Positions 10,280 through 20,484 of a DNA stretch of 20,670 nucleotides are shown here, in pieces. Positions within the stretch are counted from its first letter, which is position 1, and each line of letters begins with the position of its first letter. The DNA comes from Funneliformis mosseae. Its lineage: Eukaryota > Glomeromycota > Glomeromycetes > Glomerales > Glomeraceae. The position numbers and the translations under genes were made by a program. The notes beneath the pieces were generated by a model. The model was not told the DNA's origin and made no database searches. It saw only the letters and a program-made list of their open reading frames with translations. The stretch is taken from positions 1 to 20,670 of the forward strand of contig CAJVPP010001339.1 in assembly GCA_910592005.1 (NCBI GenBank). The letters are read 5' to 3'.

Positions 10280-11112
10280 TTATTATAAGCAAAATACATT
10301 AAGATTTAGATTTATGAATAATATTAAGGTTTTTAAGTTTGAAAATTTTTGGAATTCAGGAAGTGAAAATTTCCGTTATCATTTAAATAAAAAATATATA
10401 CTGGTATATGTGTAATTTTAAACGAAGAAATGTTGTAAAGTATCTTCACTCAATGGGATCCTCTCTCCTTTTTTTTTGAGCTATTCCATTTTGAAATTTT
10501 ATTTACTGCGCTCGCTATATAAACAAACAAAAAGGATTTCGTCGAATTCTAATTAAATCCTTTTTTATTTCCATTTTTTGATGTTTTAAGTTTAATTTGT
10601 CTAGACTTAAAACAAACATTATTTTTTATTGGTTCAAAAAAAAAAAAGATTTGAGATGTTCTATACGTGTCATTATCCGAAGATAATCCATGCACTTGGA
10701 ATAAACTTAACGACCTCAATTTCCAAAAATAATGTGCGACATTAAAAGCATGATAAATTTATACAAATAACAAATGTTTTTGTTTGTTTCCTTCTTGGCA
10801 TCTGAAATTTGTGGACAAAACGTTACACGTCAACTAGGTGATTTCCTAAAATGTGGTAGAATCGTGTCACATTATGCATGATATCATTTTATGCCATTTG
10901 ACAAATTTTATTAAGGAATGCAAAAAAATTAAATTGCATTTCACTTAATATTATTGTTTGTTTGTTAATTAAAACACATAAAATCAATTTTTCTATTTTG
11001 CGAAAATTATTTAACAAATGAAATATCGTGCTTTAAAACTAAATAAAATAATTAGATGAACTGTTGATTATATCGATTTTTGATTGAAAGTTAAGGAATC
11101 AGTTTAAAAAAT
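10280..11112. other. Spacer between the inverted paralogues
   Basis: This ~830-bp stretch has no convincing frame on either strand. It is AT-rich with several T-runs. Because the intact gene and its decayed copy converge here, both 3' flanks should lie in it. I see no transposon ends that would explain the inversion. Confidence 0.5.
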
Positions 11113-11696
11113 TTAAAAACGCGTTTGCAATTGATTTGGAGTAAAATAATGAGCCAAATCATTTCTAAAGTGTAATAAAAGATTTTCTTGGTGTTGACTA
11201 GAAAATTCCTGCTGCTGTTGCTCAATCTGATTGAATTCAATACCATAAATGCTTTTGTTTAAATACTGAATCATAAATGTGTGTGAAATCATTTCACATG
11301 TTAATTTGTAGATTTTTTTTACTTTCGTTTGTTCATGATAGAAAGTAGTGTTGTTGTCAAGTATTATTTATCAACTGAGAGAAAGTTTCAAAGGAATACG
11401 ATATATTTGAAAGACGTTGCGTGGCCTATAAAAAAAGGAAATTTTGCCATAACAACAGGATTTGAATTAATTGAATAGTTGGGCGATGATGAAATAGGTG
11501 CTTGAGTAGGTTGTAATGAATAACTTGGGTTTTCATCGACTGAAAGTTTAGACTGGAACTAATAACTCGTGGCGACGATTTGTTACACTCGATTGGCACA
11601 GCATTCTGCAATAATTGCATTGGATAAAGGGTTTAAAGTGGTATCGTGTTGAGGATAGTATGGAATATAAACATTCGACTCGTTAGGATTTTGCAT
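11113..11696 (-). pseudogene. Frameshifted inverted paralogue of the Gln/Asn-rich gene
   Basis: Read on the minus strand from ATG at 11696-11694, the translation begins MQNPNESNVYIPYYPQHD, similar in style to the N terminus of the gene at 9531. It then breaks, but matching blocks continue in other frames: NPSYSLQPTQA, SFETFSQLINN, KKIYKLTCEMISH, LNKSIYGIEFNQIEQQQQ and RNDLAHYFTPNQ. The frame ends at TAA 11115-11113. At least three disruptions are visible: an early stop after about 37 codons, an extra base creating a stop after SFETFSQLINNT, and a deletion beside it that removes the VYVF segment. The C-terminal half is the best preserved, with synonymous changes relative to the intact copy, which argues that the two diverged as proteins before this one decayed. 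The partner lies about 0.9 kb away in opposite orientation. Confidence 0.85.
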
Positions 11697-14340
11697 GTCA
11701 AATTTATTTTGTAATAAAGCGATTGAAATCAAAAAAATTTTGTATGTTTGTAGTACTGATCGACATGCATTTATAACCTGCGTCCGAAAATAGGGGTATA
11801 TTAAAAAAGGGATCTTTTAAGGCTGTAATAGTGCAACAATAAAAAAGTCCTTACTAAATAATATCAATGATTAATAAACGTATAAAAATAAAAATAAGTA
11901 TTATTTATTTTTTTTATTTATAAGTGCACTTTAAAATTTAAAAATGAGAATGTTGAAGTTATAGATAAGGCAAGACGATTAAACATTGGATAAAAGAAGG
12001 CAGAAATATTTCTATTATTAAAGCTTTTATTGATTTGAGAATAATGCTCATAATATATATTAAACTTTAAAGTTTACAACTTTAAAAAAAAAGATACAAA
12101 AAAAATAAGCATGCTTAATAACTTTTTTAAAAGTTCTAAAATATTATTTTATTTTAATCATTTTAATTATTTTGATCATCTTTACCTTATTTCTAAAAAC
12201 TACCTAATATTTTTGAAAATCCATATTTATAACTATTTACATTGCTTAAGCAAATATCATTTTATTAATTATTAAATAAAATAAAATAGAATTAATAAAA
12301 TTATTACATAAATTATGTAAAATAAAAATGATTTTATATTTGAAAATAAGAAATTCATATAAAAAATTTATAAAATATTAAGATTTTAAAAATTTAGAAT
12401 ACTAGAATTACATTTTTTTAGAAATTAATTATATATATTTAAAAAATATTAATTTTAAATTAAATATATTATAAATGATATAATTTTTATAAAAATAATA
12501 TAGATTTATAAAAAATATAAATTTAATATAATAATAAAAAAAAAATTATTAAATAATTAGATATTATATAACAAATAATATATATATTATCAATGTTGAA
12601 AAATAATATTATTATTTTATGTAGATTGATTACTTGAAAATAATATTATATTAAAATGTTTAACATAATAAAATCTAATTAATACTTCTGATTTTAATAA
12701 TTTATTTGTTTTTTTTTATTTTTCTTATAATTTTATAAAGTCTATTTATTTTGTAATTTTTTTAATCAATTTAATCAATTTTATTTATTTTATTATTTAT
12801 ATTATTTAAATTATATTATAATATTTATTTTATTATATCTTTATTTAATTAATTTATAGTGAAATAGTTAGATTTTGGAAAAAGTAAAGATTTTTGATTT
12901 TTATTTTAAACTGGATATATTATAGATTTTATAATTAAACAAAAAGTTATAAGTTTTTGTAAAAAGTATAAGCAATTGATAAGTTACATTTAGACAGATG
13001 AGAATGAAGAATTTGATTAAAACAACCATAATAAAATAATTTTATATAAAATATATTACTTTTTACTAAAATTATAAATTAAACTCAAAAAATTTTAAAA
13101 CTTTAAGAGCTTAAACCTCTTTTGTGAATTTTACAAATAATTAATAAAAAATCAATTAAAACTTACAAAATTACTTTTCTTCAACAATGTTTTTCATTTA
13201 AAATTTAATTGTGATATACTACATTAATTTACTTTTAAGTTCATTATTAAATTTGACTAAATAAATCTTAAAATTCTAAAATATATAAATTATAAAGTTA
13301 ATTTAAGTATAACAGATATTTGTTAAATTTAAAAAATATCTTAAGATCATAAACTCTAATGAGTAAAATTAATTACTATAAGTTAAATATTAAAATAATT
13401 AAAACTAAACTAGTAATAATATAAAAATAGTTAAATAAAATATTGATTTTAAAAAAATCTATAAAAGATTTGATATTATTTTAAATTTTAGTTTAAGTTA
13501 TATAATAAAATTAATATAAATAATAAGTAAATATTAAATATTTTTCTTTTAAATATATTAATACCTTATTATTTTTTATTTATATTAAAGTTATTATAAT
13601 TATTTGATAATTAATTTATAAATAAATTTATAAAATTAAAAATAAAAAAACTTTTATTTTTAATAATAAATATTAAAATTAAAACATATATTAAGTTAAA
13701 GTATGTAAAATTCTTTTAAAAAGAAAATTATTAAATTTTTTTTCTTAATTATAAATATACAAGTAATTCTAATATTTAAAAAATATTATATCATATTATA
13801 ATAAATTTTTATTTTAATTAATGAATAAACTATAATAATATAATAATTAATATATTTATTAAAATAAAATTTTAAATAATATAATTTAAGACATATAATT
13901 AAAAATATTTATCTAAACTTATTTTAGGTTTAACTAAATATTTAAACCTTTAATTTTGCTAATTTTTATTAAAATTTCAAAATAGTTTTACTATTTTTAT
14001 AAGTTTTGATATAATTTTATTTTTTCTGAGTATAATATATAATTTATCACTAAATTATATAAAGCTTTTAAATATATTGAACTTTTTAAAACTTTATTAT
14101 TTTATAAAAATAATTCATCAGTTACTTTAACTCTCTTTGCATTCAATTGTTTAATATTCTGCGTAATTATATTATATTATTTATCAAATTTAAATTATAC
14201 AATAGTTGACATTTCTTTATTTTAGACTTTTTTAATTCTAGATTTATTATATTTGCAAATAAATTTGAACTAATAGAAAGATTATTGTAACTCTTAATTT
14301 TTATTTAATAAGTTTTAAGGTTATATATATTAAATATCTC
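11697..14340. other. Extremely AT-rich block with no gene
   Basis: From roughly 11.9 kb to 14.1 kb the DNA is nearly all A and T; some 60-base lines contain only two G/C (for example 12421-12480). I find no CpG between about 11880 and 14161. No open frame of useful length and no recognisable relic is visible. Small palindromes occur, such as AGGTTTA/TAAACCT near 13926-13949. The transition from the gene-bearing left half lies around 11.9 kb. Confidence 0.75.
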
Positions 14341-14454
14341 TGCTAATGAATCATTAAATATCAAATTCAATTTTTTATTAAATCATATAAATGAGAATAT
14401 TCATAGAGATTTAAATTTTGATTTTGAGTATAGTGAGTAATAAATTTATTCATC

Positions 14455-15055
14455 AGATATGTATCTCTATTGAATACATTAATACAATTCTCTAATGCAA
14501 TAGAAGGATATAAGTAAAATGCATCTTTAATAATATAAAAAATGATAAGATGTGGTGTTCAAATAATAGGCCTTGTGTACTTAAAGATGATAAGTAAGTG
14601 ACATATAATATAAATAGAGATGTGTTTTTCTATTAATAATTGTTCAGCTTTATTATGAAATGCACTAAAAAATATTTATGGACTGCATTATTTAGCAATT
14701 TTAAACATTCAAACTTATGGTATCCATTTTGCTCAAAATATAAAAATGAAAAACTATATTGAGAATTAGTATCAAATATCTTAGACCACCATTTAAAATA
14801 TACCAAGGATTAGAGCTTGATATTCTATATTATATTTATGGTATTTGCCATCAAAGTTCAAGAAGAGCAATATGAAAAATTTAATAAGTTCTTTCATAAA
14901 GACGATCTCAATAAGTTTATCAAATAGCAGAAATGAGATCATTCAAGAAAGAACTATGTGAAAAGAATCAGATTGCTCTAAGGTATATTTAGTATTACAA
15001 AAATCTATAAATAGTTATTTCAGAATATCTTTGAGAATATGATCTCATTGAATAA
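14455..15055 (+). pseudogene. Decayed zinc-ribbon (DUF4379-like) / VSR-like endonuclease gene
   Basis: Joining frames by eye shows a family I recognise from Glomeromycotina: repeated zinc-ribbon/treble-clef units (pattern LLW.C..GH.W.A....K....WC..C) followed by a VSR-like nuclease domain. Visible blocks in order: CISIEYINT (14460), NASL with KNDK and WCSNNRPCVLKDDK, CFSINNCSALL, KCTKKYLWTALFSNFKHS, YPFCSKYKNEKLY, ELDILYYIYG, FAIKVQEEQYEKFNKFFHK, FKKELCEKN, ALRYI, and a tail YYKN...IVISEYL...EYDLIE ending at TAA 15053-15055. The reading frame shifts at least four times and meets several stops, among them TAG in the FIK-stop-Q stretch and TAA after KDDK, both expected from Gln codons by C-to-T. 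The conserved acidic residue of the AIEVQ strand is Lys here. N-terminal limits are unclear. It is dead, and is notable as a family marker. Confidence 0.75.
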
Positions 15056-16277
15056 ATTCAAAACTTTAAATGTGAATCATTATATCTTTTGTGATCAAAA
15101 TCATAAGATTAGGGATAATTTATTTAGGAGATAGAGGTGAGGCAAAAGTGTAATACAAAAAAATGCCTTCTGAATAATTCATTTTGTTTATAATAAGTAT
15201 TAGTAAACAAGAAAAAATGTGATGATTATGGTTCTGTTAAATTTTATAACATGCTGAAACAAACTTATAACAAGTGACTCAGATAATTTTCCTATTGTCA
15301 TAAAATTATATTAACTTTGAAAGAACATTTGCTATGCTATATATTCAGGCTTATATTAACATGTAGTTATAAGACACATTCAGAGATAAAAATAATTATA
15401 TCCTTAGCAGTTAAAATAATATCATTAAGCTTAGTAAAAGATTTAGTTGTTACATTATCTTCTAGTTCATAAGAAGCTCCATTTTTTATTTGTTTTTACT
15501 TTAGCCTTTTATTTCTACACTTTTTAGCTTCTCAGAATAACCTCTTTATTATTAGTATTTTTGACGTGATGTCTTACTAGTAGAAATATTTATAATTTGC
15601 TTCAAATAATGAAATAAGAAAAAAAATAAATTCAATTTTACAGACATGTTTTTAGTATGTAACAACTATTTTGCTCATAGTAAAAAAAAAATTTAGATTG
15701 TATTACAAAGTTTTAGTAATTACTAATAGAAAAACTTTATTTTTTTGGTGACCTGATAATTACAGCAATCAATTTAGTCAGCATAATAATTTTTTGCTTA
15801 GAAGGTTTTTTTTAACGAAAATCTATTAAAATTAATACTATTGCTTTTACTAATATTATAATAAATTAAATGCTAGTATGTTACACTTTACAGAAATTAA
15901 CAGCTAATTTTTTTCTATATTAACTTTTTTAAACTCATTGCTATTATGACAAATGCTAAAGTGATAAACTCAAAATTATTTTGATGGTCATTTTTTTAAA
16001 TTATAAATGTAGTTGAGGAGTTGTTTATAGGCCCTATTGAAAATTTTTCTCATAGTTTATCATGATTAAATTTCTTTAAATTGTCACATTTCAATTAGAA
16101 TACATTTTTTCTTAATATTGCTTCAACTTTGTATACTTTTCACTTTATTACTTTCCAGCTAGAATTATTATCTGATTCAGAAATAAAATTCAAAATAATA
16201 GTAAGTATAAAGAAATTTACGAAAGATAGTACTGAGAATATAAAAACATATTTTAATTTGCAGTTTAAGAAGTTGAC
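15056..16277. other. AT-rich stretch with unassigned coding-like fragments
   Basis: No gene can be called. One minus-strand fragment near 15360-15490 stays open for about 40 codons with a natural-looking composition (NGASYELEDNVTTKSF then TKLNDIILTAKDI), but I recognise no family. The minus strand just below 16278 could have held the C-terminal continuation of the Crinkler relic, yet no recognisable domain remains. Confidence 0.4.
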
Positions 16278-16906
16278 CTATTTATTTTTGAATTCAAAAA
16301 TGAAGCGATTCCATTTTGAATTTTTGGTAGATTTGATTTCAACTATCAAGAGATCAGCATAAAGGAAGTTGTTATTTCTCTTTACTTTATAAATATTAAT
16401 GGGAACCTCTGTATTAATAAAGTGATTAGGAATATCTAGAAGTAAAACATAAAATATCACTTTAATAACCAACTCTCTATCATCATAAAGATTTTTCTTT
16501 TTAATAAGTTCTTTTAATTTTGGCTTAACATAAAGGCATAATTTATCAATATTATGATCATAAAGGAGACTGTTGATACAGTTTCTCAGAGTGAATTCTA
16601 GTAGCAAAATAATAATATGAACATGTTCTTCTATTAGTATAACAGAAAAATATTTCAAAATCTTTTTTATTGGAAGGAGTTTATCATTGTTTTATAGTGA
16701 AAGGTTTCTCAACTGATCATCTTGATTATCAGAAATTTCTACTTTCTAAATTTTGAGTTTATCTGCAGAAAAATCATTAAGTTCTGGTATCTTTTTACCT
16801 TAATAGCGTCTTTAAAATAATTAACCAACTTTTCACTATCAATATCAATAATAAAAATATTTGTGAATGCATTTCCTTTAATGAGACATATTAGAGTAGT
16901 GATGGA
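16278..16906 (-). pseudogene. Decayed Crinkler (CRN) gene: LFLAK-type header plus PD-(D/E)XK-like tail
   Basis: On the minus strand from about 16906 the translation shows the ubiquitin-like CRN header: TLICLIKGNAFTNIFIIDID, KLVNYFKDAIK, then the hallmark KVEISDNQDDQLRNLSL, the KKILKYFS block and EEHVHIII. The CRN header in AMF and oomycetes has the same order. Breaks: a lost base just after DAIK (about 16797-16802), a TAG at 16746-16748 where the family has Trp, and a TAA at 16692-16694 where it usually has Gln. From 16658 downward a 126-codon frame is intact and ends FIFEFKNK at 16278. Its pattern (TEVPIN, ADLLIV, RFIFEFKNK) resembles the E-D-ExK core of PD-(D/E)XK nucleases, a known CRN C-terminal class. 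CRNs are secreted or host-acting effector-like proteins in some eukaryotes; their role in AMF is not settled. This copy is broken and should be inactive. Confidence 0.85.
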
Positions 16907-16909
16907 TTT

Positions 16910-17525
16910 GAAACATTTTCTTGAAGAAGGTTCAAGGTTCTCTTTCTTATTATCCTTAATTTATTTTCATTTTGCAGTATTCTACAGTATAATAATAAGC
17001 AGGCTTATCTTAGTAAATTACATAACTAATACACAAAAATTTCATAATATATTTACTCATCCTTTCACATTCTTCAATTACTTTCTGCTAGAATATTTGT
17101 AAATCATTCACATGTTATGAACGCTATCTTTACCTATTATGAGAAAAAAGCTTGTTAGCAGTGTGCTAATACAAAAGATTTATTTGGTGATAAAAGAAAG
17201 TACATAGCTGGTTTCTTCTTCAAAACTAGCAGACCTTTATCAATAACAAAGTTAGGATACCTAAATTGAGAGATTGGATTGGATACCAATTAAACAAATT
17301 CAGTAATTCTCTTGAGCTAAGATAGGGTCGATTAGGAGTTACCCTCATTTTGCAAATAAAAAAGCATCTTATTTTTATCTTATTTTTTAAGTTGATTAAT
17401 GCACTTTGGTCCTTCACTAATCTTTCTGCTTTCTTTCTAAAATTACGAGCTCATATATTATCAAAATTAATCCAATTACCAGAAAGTGAAAGTGAAAGTG
17501 AAAAAATAATGATATCATTACAGTA
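16910..17525 (+). other. Possible coding relic, perhaps of a non-LTR retrotransposon
   Basis: Directly beside the CRN relic, on the opposite strand, the DNA again looks once-coding. A frame open from 16863 to 17102 is followed, after shifts, by LFGDKRKYIAGFFFKTSRP and then RIPKLRDWIGYQLNKFSNS, GRLGVTLILQ and LINALWSF, ending in a Ser-Glu run encoded by a GAAAGT microsatellite. Only one stop interrupts about 90 codons after 17250. The order loosely recalls the C-terminal part of LINE reverse transcriptases, but I see no catalytic YxDD motif, so the assignment is weak. Confidence 0.25.
17482..17503. repeat. GAAAGT microsatellite
   Basis: Three full GAAAGT units plus a partial one. It would encode alternating Ser and Glu on the plus strand. 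Confidence 0.8.
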
Positions 17526-17874
17526 AAGATTTAAAATCTGCAATATGATTTACTTTTTCATTCTTTTATATAAGTAATAAGGACTAAGAGTCAAAAATTT
17601 AATTAGTAGTTAAATTAATAAGTTGAGATACTATTCACAAAACTTACTATTTTAGCTAGGATATTTCTCAGTAGTGCTTATATTTAGTATTCAAAAATCT
17701 CTTTTTCTTCACCAAAATAATAAATGGCCAACGTGTATGAAAGAGTCTTAAATATAAAAATCACGACTCATACTAATACATTGACATAAAAAAATTTATA
17801 GCACGCAAAAAATTAAGCTATATCATACACTAGATATATCACATATTGATTATAATAAATGACATTTATATAGA

Positions 17875-17950
17875 TGTTGATCAGTTGATCAACATAATTT
17901 TATATGTTTTTTTGCCACTTTTTTGACTTTACATATAGTATAACTATATG
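17875..17950. repeat. Two short palindromes in tandem
   Basis: TGTTGATCA and TGATCAACA (17875-17894) form 9-bp arms around a 2-nt spacer. About 40 bp further, CATATAGT and ACTATATG (17932-17950) form 8-bp arms around ATA. They sit at the edge where the relic island gives way to the second A/T block. No protein target is implied. Confidence 0.75.
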
Positions 17951-18926
17951 ACATTACTAACGTTTTAAATTTTGTCTCACAAAAATTATTTGTTCACTTC
18001 TTAAAAACATTTTTGTAAGTTTTAAAAGCTAAAAAGTTTGATAGTTTTAAGAAGAACTCTTCAAATATATTATTTATTATATGCTAATTTTAATATGTAA
18101 AAGTATTATAAACAATTTTAATATGAAAAATATGTTAAACTGGCTTAAGATTTGTAATTTTATTGTGATTTTTTTTTGGTTTTAAAAAGCTTTTCTTTTA
18201 TTATTTAAAAAAATATAATACTAAAATAAAAAATTTATATTATAGTTATTTCATATATTATTATAATAAAATGTTAATTAAAAATAATGATTTATTTAAA
18301 TTTTTTTATTAATAGATAGAACTTTTAATATATCAAATTTTTGTATTATAATTATAGTTTTTAAATAAAAATTATCTATTTTTAGTTCTTGGGTCAGTTT
18401 TTAAATATTAAAATAAATTTCTAAAGTAAAAATATAAATTATTTTTTTTTATTAAAACAATTTATAATAATATAAATTAAAAGAAACTTTATTTAGATAA
18501 TCTGATATTACTTTAAATACATAAATCTTTTTTTTTTTGCCAGTAATAATAAGATTTTAATAAAAAAATTACTTTCTTTTTAAATTTTAAAATGACAGAA
18601 AATATTACTAATACTCAATTTATTTTTTAAGATATTGATACTTTTTTAAAATTATTAATTTTAAATATTATTTTTTGTTTTTACAAATTAATTATAAAAT
18701 TTTTATGACATTTTTTTGATAAAGATTACTTATTATAGATAAATAATTAAACTTTTTTAGAGTTAATAATCTTTTAAATCATAAATATCAATTAAGGACT
18801 ACTTAAAATTCTTATTTATTAGTTAATTAAATATAAATATAAAATAGATTTTTTAAATTTTATTTAGTTTTAAATCAAAAGTTTATTATTTAAGAATAAT
18901 AAAATATTTAAGATAAATTTAATATA
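17951..18926. other. Second extremely AT-rich block
   Basis: Composition is like that of the 11.9-14.1 kb block: long T- and A-runs, no CpG that I can find between about 17965 and 19224, and no usable frame. It lies on the other side of the relic island. Confidence 0.7.
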
Positions 18927-19095
18927 CAGTCAACTCTTGTTATAATGAACTCTATGTCCTAGACTTTAACTTTGTTATAAGGCTATAGTGAAGATTTTAA
19001 GAGATTTGATTGGTCAATTTTCTATAACAAGAGTATTTTTATTATATTTGTTTAAAAAATTCATTATATTAAGAGTTCACTATATTTAGAGTTCT
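18927..19095. mobile_element. Pogo/Tigger-like inverted-repeat element (MITE), decayed
   Basis: Next to a TA dinucleotide the sequence CAGTCAACTCTTGTTATAAT begins, which resembles the terminal repeat of pogo/Tigger-type elements (CAGTc-ACTcTcGTTATAACGAAC style). Inside, the motif recurs in both orientations: TTTGTTATAAGG near 18970, CTATAACAAGAG near 19022, then ATTCATTATATTAAGAG and TTCACTATATTTAGAG. The right terminus is not cleanly visible. There is no transposase frame, so it would be non-autonomous. Where the family has CpG this copy mostly has TpG or CpA. Confidence 0.6.
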
Positions 19096-19275
19096 AAATA
19101 AGTTGAGTTAACTCACAAGTCAGATAAGCTGAGTTGAGTTTAAATCAAGTTGAGTTTATGTTTTTTCAACTCAATGATTTGTGAGTCAAGCTAAATTCAA
19201 ATTAAGTTAAATATTTAACTTAACTCGATTTAAACTTGACTTGATTTAAGTTGATTCGAGTTGACTTAAAATAGT
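19096..19275. repeat. AGTTGAGTT / AACTCAACTT interspersed repeat
   Basis: The words AGTTGAGTT, AAGTTGAGT and their reverse complements (ACTTGACTTGA, TTAACTCGA) occur repeatedly in both orientations, so the stretch can fold on itself. A similar patch occurs at 20485-20560, on the other side of the minisatellite. Confidence 0.65.
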
Positions 19276-19295
19276 ATTATTTTTAGGGATGTTAA

Positions 19296-19363
19296 AATCC
19301 AGTCTAGTCCTATTCTGATCCCAAAACTTCCAGTCTATAGGACATGAGTCCTAGAACTGGATT
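19296..19363. repeat. Inverted repeat with CCAGT/AGTCC words
   Basis: The left arm AATCCAGTCTAGTCCTAT (19296-19313) pairs with the right side, which reads ATAGGAC, then GTCCTAGAACTGGATT ending at 19363, with small bulges. It stands just ahead of the minisatellite and is richer in G/C than its surroundings. Confidence 0.6.
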
Positions 19364-19410
19364 CTAAGACCAGGTCCTGAAACTGCAGTTTTAGGATTGT
19401 ATAGAAAAAT

Positions 19411-20430
19411 AATTGTTCAAGAAGAACGATAAGAAATCATTTGACTTGAATGATAAAATAAATTGTTTAAGAAGAATGATGAGAAATTGTTCGACTTGAA
19501 CAATAAAATAAATCAAATCATTCAAGAAGAATAATAATGAATTGTTTGACTTAAATAATAAAAAAATCATTCAAGAAGAATGATGACCTGAATTATTCAA
19601 CTTGAATGATAAAAAAATCATTCAAGAAGAATGATAACAAATTGTTTGACTTGAACAATAAAAAAAATTGTTTAAGAAGAATGATGACAAATCGTTTAAC
19701 TTGAATGATAAAAAAAATCATTCAAAAAGAATGATGAGAAATCGTTCAACTTGAACGATAAAAAAAATCATTCAAGAAGAACAATAGTGAATTGTTTGAC
19801 TTAAACAATAAAAAAAATTATTCAAGAAGAATGATAATGAATCGTTCAATTTGAATGATAAAAAAATTGTTCAAGAAGAATGATGACAAATTGTTCGACT
19901 TAAATAATAAAAAAATTGTTTAATTTGAACGATAAAAAAAATTGTTTAAGAAGAATGATAAGAAATTGTTCAACTTAAATAATAAAAAAAACTGTTCAAA
20001 AAGAACGATGATGAATTGTTCAACTTGAATAATAAAAAAAATTGTTCAAGAAGAACAATAAGAAATCGTTTGACTTAAACAATAAAAAAAATCGTTCAAG
20101 AAGAACGATGACCTGAATCATTTGACTTGAAGATAAAAAAAATCATTTAAGAAGAATGATGACCTGAATCATTCAACTTGAATGATAAAAAAAATCATTT
20201 AAGAAGAATGATGATAAATCGTTCGACATGAATGATAAAAAAAATCATTTAAGAAGAATAATAATAAATTGTTTGACTTGAATGATAAAAAAATTCGTTC
20301 AAGAAGAACAATAATAAATCATTTGACTTGAACAATAAAAAAAATCATTTAAGAAGAACAATAACTAATCGTTCAACTTGAATGATAAAATAAATCATTC
20401 AAGAAGAACAATGACCCAAATCGTTCACTT
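19411..20430. repeat. Minisatellite: about 20 units of ~50 bp, each forming two hairpins
   Basis: The unit consists of an arm ATCGTTC, spacer AAGAA, arm GAACGAT, then ATCGTTC, spacer GACTT or AACTT, arm GAACGAT, then a run of A. I count 20 copies of the AAGAAGAA-type spacer, with spacing mostly 49-50 bp and one irregular join near 19895-19940. The arms vary almost only at their CpG: ATCGTTC, ATTGTTC, ATCATTC and ATTATTC all occur, as do GAACGAT, GAACAAT, GAATGAT and GAATAAT. The spacer TCGACTT likewise appears as TTGACTT or TCAACTT. A few units carry GACCTGA instead of GATGA. No coding capacity is seen. Confidence 0.95.
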
Positions 20431-20484
20431 TCCTTCCCACCCTTTTGTGAATCTTTTCAATTTTTTTATTATTTTTTTTCAAAA

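Noticed and set aside
10095..10292. Minus-strand frame opposite the 3' part of the Gln/Asn-rich gene
   Set aside because: It is an antisense shadow; the plus-strand reading is the one conserved in the inverted paralogue.
11900..14100. Mitochondrial DNA insertion
   Set aside because: The composition would fit, but no mitochondrial gene, tRNA or rRNA segment is recognisable.
16129..16362. Plus-strand frame overlapping the Crinkler tail
   Set aside because: The minus-strand reading has the recognisable motifs; this one is low-complexity.
17226..17417. Minus-strand 63-codon frame
   Set aside because: The plus strand here has the more protein-like reading; this frame has no motif.
19411..20430. 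CRISPR array
   Set aside because: Units are contiguous imperfect repeats without unique spacers, in a eukaryotic context with no cas genes.
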